Below, piece after piece: positions 25,953 to 33,772 of a DNA stretch of 64,000 nt. The notes under the pieces are model-generated. The model was given only the letters and a program-made list of their open reading frames with translations, searched no databases and was not told the DNA's origin. Position 1 is the first letter of the stretch; each line of letters begins with the position of its first letter. The stretch is from JBBDWR01 sp040902745 (GTDB lineage Bacteria; Actinomycetota; UBA4738; HRBIN12). A program made the position numbers and the translations under genes. The stretch is from contig JBBDWR010000019.1 in the NCBI GenBank assembly GCA_040902745.1, positions 1 to 64,000 of the forward strand, read 5' to 3'.

Positions 25953-26701
25953 GAGCCGACCTCGTGCCGGTCGTCTTCGAGCGCCAGCTCGACCGGACCC
26001 GAGAACCGTTGCGCCGCCTCGCTCCGGGAACGCTCCCGGTCGCGGATCGGCAAGATGTGCGTCAGCATCAGTCTGCGGGCGCCCGCACGCGTTGCATGCT
26101 CGCCGGCCTGCTCCGCGGACAGATGGAACGGCGCCAGCTCGTCCCCCGACTGCCACGTCGCCTCGCAGAGGAACAGGTCGGCGTCGCGCGCGAGCTTGAC
26201 CACCTCATCGCTCGGCCCCGTGTCACCGGAATACGCCAGCACTTCGTCGTTCGCCTGGATCCGGTAGCCGAGCGCTTTGACGCCGATGTGCGCCATCTCG
26301 AAGGTCTCGACGCGGAACGGTCCCACCTCGAAGGTCTGTCCGGCGTCCACCGGAGTCCAGTCGTAGGTCTCCCGGACCGTCGCGCGACTCTCCTCGGAGA
26401 TGACCTGCTCGAAGCGGCCGAAGAAGTCGGCCGGACCGTGCACCCGCAACTGTCCCTCGCCCTGCCCGTAGTAGAACCGCGCGTAGTAAGTGGGATACAG
26501 GTCCAGGAAGTGATCCGGATGCCCGTGGCTGATCAACACGGCGTCGATCTCCGAGAGCGGTTCGTGGGTTTGGAGTCGCGACAGCGTCCCCGAGCCCGCG
26601 TCGACCCACAGATCGAACCCGTCATGGCGCACGAGGAAACCGCTCGTGGCTCCACCGGCGTGGGGCCACGTCCCGCAGGAGCCGAGGACGATCAGTTCCA
26701 T
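25949..26701 (-). CDS. metallo-beta-lactamase-fold phosphodiesterase (Rv1339-like)
   Basis: 250 residues. The metal-binding motif is SHGHPDHFLDL (HxHxDH), with further ligands in MAHIGV, YSGDTGPSDEV and the C-terminal LTHI. The N-terminus MELIVLGSCGTWPHAGG is that of the RNase Z/cAMP-phosphodiesterase branch. The place between murI and rph corresponds to M. tuberculosis Rv1339, reported to be an atypical cAMP phosphodiesterase. I infer the same activity here from family and position. ATG start; coupled to rph by GTGA overlap. Confidence 0.85.
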   Translation of the reverse strand: MELIVLGSCGTWPHAGGATSGFLVRHDGFDLWVDAGSGTLSRLQTHEPLSEIDAVLISHGHPDHFLDLYPTYYARFYYGQGEGQLRVHGPADFFGRFEQVISEESRATVRETYDWTPVDAGQTFEVGPFRVETFEMAHIGVKALGYRIQANDEVLAYSGDTGPSDEVVKLARDADLFLCEATWQSGDELAPFHLSAEQAGEHATRAGARRLMLTHILPIRDRERSRSEAAQRFSGPVELALEDDRHEVGS

Positions 26702-26738
26702 CGCGTCCTCCGCACGTGTCGGCCGCGTCGCTCGGGAC

Positions 26739-27569
26739 TCATCGACCGCCACCTGGGACGAGTTCGGCGCGGGAGGCACGAACCTGAGCGACCTCCGGAC
26801 CGAGGAAGCGCTCCGCGAGCGATTGGAAGGCACGAGGGTCGCCCGTGGTGGACCATTCGTGTTGGGGGGCGGACGCCGTCGCCGACCGTTCCCGCTCGTT
26901 CACCACCAGGGTCCCGTAGACGTCCTTCGCCGTCTCCTCCGCCGAGGAGACCAGGACCACGTCCGGTCCCATCTCGAGCCGGAGAAGACCGGAGAGCAAC
27001 GGGTAGTGCGTGCAACCGAGGATCAGCGTGTCCACCCCCCCTTCGTGGAGGGGTTCAAGATACCCGCGCGCGGCGCTTCGCAACTCGGGGCTCGACGTAT
27101 CGCCCCGTTCGACGAATTCGACGAAGGCGGGACAGGCAACCGAAAGCAGACGCGCCTCGGGATCGACCCGGCGGGCAGCTCGCTCGTAGGCCCCGCTCGC
27201 GACGGTGGCCTGCGTCCCGATCAAGCCGATCCGGCCGTTTCGCGTCGCGCGGATCGCCGCCCGAACGCCGGGGTCGATCACGCCCACAGCCGGCGTGCCC
27301 GCAGCGACCGCGACCGCGTCGATCGCCGAGACCTCGATCGAGTTGCACGCCACGACCAGAAGTTTCACGTCACGGGCCACGAGCGAACGTGCGATCTCCA
27401 CCGCGAAGCGGCGGATCTCCTCCATCGGCCGCTGTCCGTAGGGGAACCTCGCGGTGTCGCCGACGTAGAGCAACGGCTCGTTCGGGAGCAGGTCCAAGAT
27501 CGCGCGAGCAACGGTGAGTCCTCCCACGCCGGAGTCGAAGATGCCGATCGGCCGGTCGTCAGCCACCAC
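26739..27569 (-). CDS. murI: glutamate racemase
   Basis: 276 residues. The two catalytic Cys are in VACNSIEVSA (residues about 71-80) and LGCTHYPLL (about 185-193). IGIFDSGVGGLTVARAI at the N-terminus and YVGDTARFPYG are strongly conserved family marks. The enzyme makes D-glutamate for peptidoglycan, cytoplasmic. GTG start; a second GTG codon follows directly. The C-terminal 40 residues are a non-conserved tail. It lies between cysM and the Rv1339-like gene, as in mycobacteria apart from the missing rhomboid gene. Confidence 0.95.
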   Translation of the reverse strand: MVADDRPIGIFDSGVGGLTVARAILDLLPNEPLLYVGDTARFPYGQRPMEEIRRFAVEIARSLVARDVKLLVVACNSIEVSAIDAVAVAAGTPAVGVIDPGVRAAIRATRNGRIGLIGTQATVASGAYERAARRVDPEARLLSVACPAFVEFVERGDTSSPELRSAARGYLEPLHEGGVDTLILGCTHYPLLSGLLRLEMGPDVVLVSSAEETAKDVYGTLVVNERERSATASAPQHEWSTTGDPRAFQSLAERFLGPEVAQVRASRAELVPGGGR

Positions 27570-27608
27570 AACCAGCCTGTCGGTCGGCCGGACGGGGCAC
27601 GATGCGCG

Positions 27609-28544
27609 TCACCACCACAGGGAGTCGGACACACCCTTCTCCGCTCGGTCCAACTCCGGCGCCCATGCGTTCGTGGAGAGGTACTTCCAGCCGCCGTCCG
27701 GCAGCAGGCAGACCACGTCGCCCTGCTCGATCTCTTGCGCGATCCGCACCGCCGTGTACATCACCGCCCCGGAGGAGATCCCCGCGAAGATCCCCTCCCG
27801 CGCCGTCAACTCGCGCACCGCGCGCAAGGAGTTCGACGAGTCGACCAGGAACTTCCGCGTGAGCACACTCTCGTCGAAGATCGGTGGGATGAATCCCTCC
27901 TCCATCGAGCGCAGTCCGTAGACGAGATCGCCCAATTCCGGTTCGGCCGCGACGATCTGCACGGCGGGGTCGTGTTCGCGCAGCCGGCGTCCGGTTCCGG
28001 TGAGGGTGCCCCCGGTGCCGAGGCCCGCCACGAAGTGTGTCACCTGGGGGCAGTCCGCGATGATCTCCGCTCCCGTTCCCTCGTAGTGGGCGAGCGGGTT
28101 CGCCGGATTCCCGTACTGGAACGGCATGTAGTATCGGTCGTCCTTCGCGAGTGCGTTCGCGACCTCGATCGAACCGTTGGTGCCCTTGTCGGCGGGCGAG
28201 TACACGATCTGCGCACCGAAGAGTTCCAACAGCTGGATCCGCTCTTCGCTCGCGTTGTCCGGGATCACGACGGTCAGCCCGTACCCCTTGCGGCGCGCGA
28301 CCATCGCGAGCGCGATCCCCGTGTTGCCCGACGTAGGTTCCAGGATCGTCTTGTCGTCGGTCAGCTGGCCGCTGTCCTCGGCGGCCTCGACCATCTTGAG
28401 GGCGATCCGGTCCTTCATGGACCCCGTGGGGTTGTTTCCTTCGAGCTTGGCCCACAGGCGTACCTTCGGGTTGGGCGACATGCGCGGCATGCCCACCAGC
28501 GGCGTGTTGCCGATCGCCTCGAGGATCGAGTCGTAGCGCGTCAT
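27609..28544 (-). CDS. cysM: CysM-type cysteine synthase (O-phosphoserine sulfhydrylase)
   Basis: 311 residues, PLP fold type II. The Schiff-base Lys is in NNPTGSMKDRIA, the substrate loop in EPTSGNTGIALA and the phosphate-binding loop in GLGTGGTLTGTGRRL. Neighbouring cysO, moeB and mec identify it as the partner that joins O-phosphoserine-derived aminoacrylate to CysO-thiocarboxylate, as characterised in M. tuberculosis. The C-terminus ends in Trp-Trp; in the mycobacterial enzyme the C-terminal tail closes the active site. A GATACT hexamer lies 6 nt before ATG, so an internal leaderless promoter is possible. Confidence 0.92.
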   Translation of the reverse strand: MTRYDSILEAIGNTPLVGMPRMSPNPKVRLWAKLEGNNPTGSMKDRIALKMVEAAEDSGQLTDDKTILEPTSGNTGIALAMVARRKGYGLTVVIPDNASEERIQLLELFGAQIVYSPADKGTNGSIEVANALAKDDRYYMPFQYGNPANPLAHYEGTGAEIIADCPQVTHFVAGLGTGGTLTGTGRRLREHDPAVQIVAAEPELGDLVYGLRSMEEGFIPPIFDESVLTRKFLVDSSNSLRAVRELTAREGIFAGISSGAVMYTAVRIAQEIEQGDVVCLLPDGGWKYLSTNAWAPELDRAEKGVSDSLWW

Positions 28545-28598
28545 GAGCGAAGTATCCCAGTGCCCGAGGTAGCGGCACTCACGCCCGGACGACCTGGC

Positions 28599-28877
28599 TC
28601 AGCAGCCGCCCGCGACCGCCGGCAGGAGCGAGATCGTGTCGCCCTCGGTCACCGGCGTCTCGAGCGAGCCCAGGTAGCGCACGTCCTCGTCGTTGACGTA
28701 GATATTGATGAAGCGGTGCAGCCCGCCGTCGTCGCTCCGGACGTTCTTGGTGATCCCCGGGAAGCGGGTCTCGAGGTCGTTGAGGACCTCGTTGAGGGTG
28801 GCCCCGTCTGCATCGACCTTGGCCTGCCCGTCCGCATGTTTGCGGAGGATCGTTGGGAGCTTCACCTGGACGGACAT
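28599..28877 (-). CDS. cysO: CysO-type sulfur carrier protein with extra C-terminal Cys
   Basis: 92 residues, ubiquitin-like (MoaD/ThiS) fold. The text VQVKLPTILRKH, HRFINIYVNDEDVRYL and SLLPAVAGG closely follows mycobacterial CysO. The protein does not stop after Gly-Gly: one further Cys precedes TGA. A thiocarboxylate can only form on a terminal Gly, so this Cys must be removed first; Mec, which hydrolyses CysO-cysteine, is the natural candidate. QbsE of Pseudomonas, with a -GGCF end trimmed by a JAMM protease, is a known parallel. Start ATG 28877 has GGAGA upstream; a longer start is unlikely. Confidence 0.92.
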   Translation of the reverse strand: MSVQVKLPTILRKHADGQAKVDADGATLNEVLNDLETRFPGITKNVRSDDGGLHRFINIYVNDEDVRYLGSLETPVTEGDTISLLPAVAGGC

Positions 28878-28944
28878 CGCTTCTTCGTCTCCTACTCTGG
28901 GTTGGGTGGTCAGCACACTTCCTACCGGGCACCGCTCCGAGCCA

Positions 28945-29766
28945 CTAGCCGGCCGCGGGCACTCCGCAGAATTCCTCGTAGTCGATCAGCTCGGTGATCG
29001 TCGGCTCCTTGCCGCAGACGGGGCAGTCCGCGTCCCAGCGAACCTTGACCGTTTGGAACTCCATGAGCAGCGCGTCGAAGATCAGCAGCCGACCGATCAG
29101 CGGCTCGCCCGCCCCGGTGATCAACTTGACGGCCTCGGTCGCCTGGATCGCGCCCACGATGCCCGGAAGCACCCCGAACACCCCCCCCTCCGCACAGCTC
29201 GGCACGGTGCCCGGCGGTGGGGGCTGCGGGAACAGACACCGGTAGCACGGCGCCTCCTGGCCCGGCATGAAGACGGTGGCTTGCCCGTCGAACTGGTAGA
29301 TCGACCCGTACACGAGGGGCTTGCCGAGCATCTGCGTCGCGTCGTTAACGAGGTAACGCACGGGGAAGTTGTCGGTTCCGTCGATCACGATGTCCCACGG
29401 CTCGAGGATCTCGAAGGCGTTCGCCGACGTGAGGATCGTGTCGTAGGTGACGACCTCGATCGTCGGGTTTAGCTCTCGCAAGGTCTCCGCCGCGCTCTCG
29501 ACCTTCGGGCGGCCCAGGTCGCTGGTACCGTGCGCGATCTGCCGCTGCAGGTTCGACAGGTCCACCCGGTCGAAGTCGACCAGGCCGATCGTCCCCACGC
29601 CCGCGGCCGCGAGGTACATCGAGATCGGTGAACCGAGACCGCCCGTCCCGATACACAACACCTTGGCGTCCACGAGCTTGCGCTGACCCGCTCCCCCGAT
29701 CCCGGGAAGGATGATGTGCCGCGCGTAGCGCTGCACCTGCTCCTCGCTGAAGCCGAGTCCGCTCAT
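28945..29766 (-). CDS. moeB: MoeB/ThiF-type E1-like adenylyltransferase
   Basis: 273 residues. The nucleotide loop CIGTGGLGSPISMYLAAAG, the DFDRVDLSNLQRQ motif with its catalytic Arg/Asp, the CYRC and CPVC zinc ligands and PSCAEGGVFGVLPGI with the conserved active Cys are all present. There is no C-terminal rhodanese domain, so sulfur must come from elsewhere. It adenylates the CysO C-terminus with ATP before thiocarboxylation. Position between mec and cysO, and ATGA overlap with mec, dedicate it to the cysteine pathway, though it may also serve MoaD or ThiS. Confidence 0.92.
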   Translation of the reverse strand: MSGLGFSEEQVQRYARHIILPGIGGAGQRKLVDAKVLCIGTGGLGSPISMYLAAAGVGTIGLVDFDRVDLSNLQRQIAHGTSDLGRPKVESAAETLRELNPTIEVVTYDTILTSANAFEILEPWDIVIDGTDNFPVRYLVNDATQMLGKPLVYGSIYQFDGQATVFMPGQEAPCYRCLFPQPPPPGTVPSCAEGGVFGVLPGIVGAIQATEAVKLITGAGEPLIGRLLIFDALLMEFQTVKVRWDADCPVCGKEPTITELIDYEEFCGVPAAG

Positions 29767-30170
29767 GCGATCGTCAGCTCCTCCTGGGTGACCTGTCCGT
29801 CGACGATCCAAAACGCCTTGAGATCGGGGTGCTCACGATCGGACAGGGACATGATCAGGTACCGCGCGTCCGGGTAGAAGGCGAGGGATCGATCTGTTTC
29901 GCTCGGGTAGGCCTCGGAGTGCGTGTGCGTATGGAAGATCCCTTGCAGCTCCCAGCCGTGCTCGTCCATCTCGTCGAACACTCGGAGCTGCTCGGTGGGA
30001 TCCAGGCGATAGGAGACGGGACTGGCGTCGAGGTTGGACAGGGCGTAGAACTTCTCCGTGGCGTCGGTGGTGCCCGCCACGAGGCCACAGGCCTCGTTCG
30101 GGAATCCCCGGAGCCCGTGCTCCACCATCTCTTTGAACAGCACTCCGTCGAGTTCCACGTATGCCCCCAC
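29763..30170 (-). CDS. mec: Mec, JAMM-family zinc metallopeptidase
   Basis: 135 residues. The JAMM motif is complete: Glu in FPNEACGLVAG, then THTHSEAYPSETD with HxH and the distal Asp about ten residues on. Mec from M. tuberculosis hydrolyses the bond between CysO and the newly formed cysteine, releasing cysteine. Here it may also remove the encoded terminal Cys of CysO. GTG 30170 is taken as start; GTG 30158 (giving ...VELDGVLF) has a G-rich stretch upstream and is a real alternative. First gene of the eight-gene operon, coupled to moeB by ATGA. Confidence 0.92.
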   Translation of the reverse strand: MGAYVELDGVLFKEMVEHGLRGFPNEACGLVAGTTDATEKFYALSNLDASPVSYRLDPTEQLRVFDEMDEHGWELQGIFHTHTHSEAYPSETDRSLAFYPDARYLIMSLSDREHPDLKAFWIVDGQVTQEELTIA

Positions 30171-30201
30171 CAGCGGTTCCGTGTTGTTGTTGCAGGTGCG
30201 A

Positions 30202-30229
30202 ATCGTACCAGCGGTCGGGATGTGGTCAG
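30202..30229 (-). promoter_or_regulatory. promoter of the mec-moeB-cysO-cysM operon
   Basis: TACGAT at 30202-30207 as -10 and CTGACC at 30224-30229 as -35, with a 16-bp spacer. The -35 contains the selD stop codon, so the operon can be started separately from selD. The leader to the mec start would be about 25-35 nt. Confidence 0.5.
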
Positions 30230-31278
30230 GCTCCGCGAACGCGGCCCACGACCGCGATCGAGCCCGGGTGGCCCTCCCGCGTAACGCCGATCTCTGCCCC
30301 CGCTATTCCGCGTGCGCCGAGGGCGTCGGCCAGGCGCTCGCCGTCGGTGGTCGCGATCAACAACCCTCCGGAGGTCTGCGCGTCGGACAGGAGGAGCTGC
30401 TCCGGTTCGGTTAGGGCTCCCCAGTCCACGGCGCTGCGGACGAACTCGTGGTTGCGCCGCGTGCCTCCGGCCACCGATCCACCGCGGGCGAGGTCCAGGG
30501 CCCCGTCGAGCACCGGCACCGCCGGCGCATCCAGGTCGGCTGCGACGCCGGATGCGAGCAGCATCTTGTGCAGGTGCCCGAGCAGGCCGAAGCCCGTCAC
30601 GTCGGTCGCGGCCTCGGCACTTGCCTCGACCATCGCGTCCGCGGCCACCGCGTTCAGCGTGGTCATCGTGTCGATGGCGTCGCGCACCTGCGCCTCGCCG
30701 GCCGTTCCCCGCTTGATCGCGGTCGAGATCATCCCCAGTCCGATCGGCTTCGTCAGGAACAACCCGGCTCCCGCCGGCACGTTGGCGTTCGTGAGGATCC
30801 GGTCGGGGTGCACCAGGCCGAGCGCGACCATCCCGTATTTCGGTTCTTCGTCGGTGATCGTATGCCCCCCGACCACGGGGATCCCCGCGGCAGCCGCGAC
30901 GTCCTGTCCGCCCTGGAGCACCCGGCCGAGCATCTCCAGCGGCAAGTCGTCCACGGGCCACGCGACGATGTTGAGGCCGAAGATCGGCCGCCCCCCCATC
31001 GCGTAGACGTCCGACAACGCGTTCGCCGCCGCGATCCGTCCCCAGTCATACGGGTCGTCGACGATCGGGGTGAAGAAGTCGAGCGTAGCGACGAGCGCCT
31101 GATCGTCGTTCAGCCGATAGACCGCGGCGTCGTCGCCCGTCTCGGCGTCGACGAGGATCTGGGCGGGCATCGGCGCAACGTGGAGCCCTCCCAGGACCTC
31201 CTGCAGTTGACCGGGCCCGAGCTTGCAGGCGCAGCCGGCTCCATGGCTGAACTCGGTCAGCCTGCGTTGCGTACGCAT
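30226..31278 (-). CDS. selD: selenide, water dikinase (selenophosphate synthetase)
   Basis: 350 residues. The active-site loop reads GAGCACK, with Cys at the position that is Sec in some species, followed by a conserved Lys. ETGDDAAVYRLND, LNIVAWP, VVGGHTITDEEPKYGMVALG and TDVTGFGLLGHLHKML are family motifs of the AIR-synthase-like fold. It makes selenophosphate from selenide and ATP for selenocysteine or selenouridine. selA, selB and tRNA-Sec are not in the window. ATG is 6 nt after TATCCT, suggesting leaderless translation. Confidence 0.93.
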   Translation of the reverse strand: MRTQRRLTEFSHGAGCACKLGPGQLQEVLGGLHVAPMPAQILVDAETGDDAAVYRLNDDQALVATLDFFTPIVDDPYDWGRIAAANALSDVYAMGGRPIFGLNIVAWPVDDLPLEMLGRVLQGGQDVAAAAGIPVVGGHTITDEEPKYGMVALGLVHPDRILTNANVPAGAGLFLTKPIGLGMISTAIKRGTAGEAQVRDAIDTMTTLNAVAADAMVEASAEAATDVTGFGLLGHLHKMLLASGVAADLDAPAVPVLDGALDLARGGSVAGGTRRNHEFVRSAVDWGALTEPEQLLLSDAQTSGGLLIATTDGERLADALGARGIAGAEIGVTREGHPGSIAVVGRVRGA

Positions 31279-31284
31279 GTGCCG

Positions 31285-31290
31285 AGGATA
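31285..31290 (-). promoter_or_regulatory. -10 box of leaderless selD
   Basis: TATCCT then 6 nt then ATG 31278; no Shine-Dalgarno sequence. Confidence 0.5.
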
Positions 31291-31346
31291 CGTCCTGGAT
31301 GATCGGTAGCGCGGCGGTCGAGTTGCCGACGGATCGCTGAGATCGC

Positions 31347-32840
31347 CTACGGCCAGCCCTGATGGTGCTCGCGGAACAGCTCGACCTCCAGCGGTGTAGT
31401 CGGGCCGAGGGTCCGGTTCGTGCCGGGGAGCTGACGGCGCAGCCCCTCGAGCTCCCGGCGCGAGAACTCGCATCGATCCGTGATCGGCTCGACCCCGTAC
31501 AGCTGTGCGCCGTTGCGCCCCAGGATCTTCTCCTTGATCTCGCGTGTCAGTTCCGGGTAGCCGTAGCGATCCTGGAACGCCGCCGAGATCCGGAACGAGC
31601 GCAACGCCTGGATCTGATCCTGCGGCGACCCGTAGAACAGGCAGTCGGTGCCCCACACCACGTTGTCCTCGCCCACGTAGCGCAGCAGCTTGCCGAGCAC
31701 ATGCGCCGCCTCGGTCGGTGAGCGCATCACGCTCCACCAGGTGGACCCGATCTCCGCGTACACGTTCTCGTTCGGTCCGATCCCGGCTCGCCGCATCGAT
31801 GTGATCAGGCGATTCACTCCCACCCTGTTGGTCGCCCGTTCGTACGGGCCTTCGATCGTCCCGGCCTCATACCCCGAGTGGTACACGACGAAGTTCGCCT
31901 CGGGATGTTTCCTGGCCGCGGGACCGATGTCCTCAGGAGAGGCGAACCGGCTCCCTCCGCTGAACCCCTTGTGCGTGCAGATCGTCGGCACCCCGAGACG
32001 CACCGCGCGCTCGATGAACTGCTCACCGACCGCAGCGACCCCCGGTTCGTGGTCGTCGAGCCACCATCCCTGTTCGCCGCCCTCGAACACGTCCGGGAAG
32101 TGGGTGAAGGTCTTCCACGCCGTGATCGGATACCGCTCGACCGCGCCATCCATCTCGTCGAGGTTGCCGGGCAGGTTCCCGACGTTCGGCAGCGCCTGCG
32201 CATGCAGCAGGACACGCTCGTCGCGGCACAGCGCCTCGGCGATCCGGCGGGTCTCGTCCATGATCTGCGCCGACATCGGGCTTCCCTGCGGGTAGATCGG
32301 CAACGCGGACAGCACGAGCATCGTCGTGTCGCTGCGCAGGAACATCAGCTCGAGGAAGTTCTCGATCGAGTAGCAGACGCGAGGATCGTTCTCGCCGCAG
32401 TCCTTCTGTGGGAAGCGCTCCCAGAAGTCCTGACCGTTCAGGATCGGGTTGAGGTCGTACTCGAGCAGATGCCCCTGGATGTCGAAGACGAACTCCTCGC
32501 CCCCGATCGCTTCGTGCGCCGCATCCGGGTCCTCGGTCGCGTCGGGGGGGATCGCGTAGCTGCCCCCGGGGTCCGACGGTGTTCCACTCGGCCCGACGCC
32601 GGCACGTTCCGCCTCGCGTGTGCACGCACTCAACACCGCCAGGGTCGTCGCCGCTCCGCAGACCGAGAGCAGGAACTCCCGGCGGCTCATCCCTGTGCGG
32701 CGCGCCCCTCGATCGCACTCCTGTCGTGCTCGGCGGATCGTCTCACGCACCGCAGGGGACAGCGGCTGGGGCAGGTACTCGCCGTTGGAACAGGGTCCGA
32801 AGGTGATCGGCAGCCCAGGATCGTTCTCGGACCAGTCCAT
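31347..32840 (-). CDS. Tat-exported lipoprotein amidohydrolase
   Basis: 497 residues. A 50-residue N-terminal stretch (PITFGPCSNGEYLPQPLSP) precedes a twin-Arg signal MSRREFLLSVCGAATTLAVL and a lipobox LSAC with Cys73. The rest is an Amidohydro_2 (TIM-barrel metal-dependent hydrolase) domain: FDIQGHLLEYD, TICTHKGFSGG, VVYHSGYEAG and the terminal metal Asp in WGTDCLFYG. The enzyme would be tethered outside the membrane. The long pre-signal segment seems to belong to the family, so ATG 32840 was kept over ATG 32690, which has no usable ribosome site. Substrate unknown. Confidence 0.82.
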   Translation of the reverse strand: MDWSENDPGLPITFGPCSNGEYLPQPLSPAVRETIRRARQECDRGARRTGMSRREFLLSVCGAATTLAVLSACTREAERAGVGPSGTPSDPGGSYAIPPDATEDPDAAHEAIGGEEFVFDIQGHLLEYDLNPILNGQDFWERFPQKDCGENDPRVCYSIENFLELMFLRSDTTMLVLSALPIYPQGSPMSAQIMDETRRIAEALCRDERVLLHAQALPNVGNLPGNLDEMDGAVERYPITAWKTFTHFPDVFEGGEQGWWLDDHEPGVAAVGEQFIERAVRLGVPTICTHKGFSGGSRFASPEDIGPAARKHPEANFVVYHSGYEAGTIEGPYERATNRVGVNRLITSMRRAGIGPNENVYAEIGSTWWSVMRSPTEAAHVLGKLLRYVGEDNVVWGTDCLFYGSPQDQIQALRSFRISAAFQDRYGYPELTREIKEKILGRNGAQLYGVEPITDRCEFSRRELEGLRRQLPGTNRTLGPTTPLEVELFREHHQGWP

Positions 32841-32902
32841 CGCGCATCCCCCGTCGCGTCGCCTGACCAGCAGACGACGAAGGAGGCGATCCGGTTCCCC
32901 GC

Positions 32903-33691
32903 CTAGACGCCCTCGCCTGAGATCGGTGCGCCGATCGCGTGGAATCCCCCGTCGACGTGCACGATCTCGCCGGTGATCCCCCCTGCCCAATCCGACAGCA
33001 GCAGGGCGATCGCGCGCCCGACGGGTGTGGGATCGCTGACGTCCCAACCGAGCGGCGCGCGGCCCTCCCACGCGCTGGCGATCGCGTCGAACCCGGGGAT
33101 CCCCTTGGCGGCGATCGTCTTGAGCGGTCCGGCCGACACGCAGTTGACGCGGATCCCGTACTTGCCCAGATCCCGCGCGAGGTAGCGGCTCACCGACTCG
33201 AGCCCCGCCTTGCACACGCCCATCCAGTCGTAGATCGGCCAAGCCTGCTGCGCGTCGAAGTCCAAGCTGACGATCGCCCCGCCCCGTTCGCGCATCAGCG
33301 GCAACATCGCTGTGGCCAGCGCCTTCAGCGAGAACGCGCTCGTGCGGAAGGCCGTCGCGACGGAGTCCCACTCGGTGTTGAGGAAATTGCCTCCGAGCGC
33401 GTCCTGCGGCGCAAACGCGATCGCGTGCAAGAACCCGTCGAGGTGACCCCACCGCGAGGACAGCTCCGCGTGCACGGCCTCGAGGTGCGAAGGTTCGTTC
33501 ACGTCGAGCTCGAGAACGTCGACGGGGGTCGGCAACCGCTTCGCGCTCTTCTCCGCGAGGCTCACGCCGCGGCCGACGTTGGTCAGCACGATCTCCGCGC
33601 CTTGTTCCTGGGCCGCTTGCGCAGCCGAGAACGCGATCGATCCGGGCGTCAGCACACCGGTGATCAGGAGCTTCTTTCCTTCGAGCAGCAT
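32903..33691 (-). CDS. fabI: enoyl-[ACP] reductase (NADH), FabI/InhA family
   Basis: 262 residues. KKLLITGVLTPGSIAFSAAQ is the FabI-type NADH site. The catalytic Tyr-x6-Lys reads YDWMGVCK near residue 150, and VNCVSAGPLKTIAAKGIPGF and VHVDGGFHAIG complete the family pattern. It reduces the enoyl-ACP double bond in the last step of each fatty-acid elongation round. AGAGGGG precedes ATG 33691. It stands alone rather than with fabG as in mycobacteria; downstream on the same strand is the Tat amidohydrolase gene. Confidence 0.93.
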   Translation of the reverse strand: MLLEGKKLLITGVLTPGSIAFSAAQAAQEQGAEIVLTNVGRGVSLAEKSAKRLPTPVDVLELDVNEPSHLEAVHAELSSRWGHLDGFLHAIAFAPQDALGGNFLNTEWDSVATAFRTSAFSLKALATAMLPLMRERGGAIVSLDFDAQQAWPIYDWMGVCKAGLESVSRYLARDLGKYGIRVNCVSAGPLKTIAAKGIPGFDAIASAWEGRAPLGWDVSDPTPVGRAIALLLSDWAGGITGEIVHVDGGFHAIGAPISGEGV

Positions 33692-33772
33692 CGACGACCC
33701 CTCTCGGATGAAGCTCACATGCTAGGCGGGCCCGGCCGTCGTGACGAACCCCGCCGGTGGCCGCGACCCGGG

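Noticed and set aside
30226..31278. Search for an in-frame UGA selenoprotein near selD.
   Set aside because: No TGA continuing into conserved coding sequence was seen; the two broken genes need base shifts, not stop read-through.
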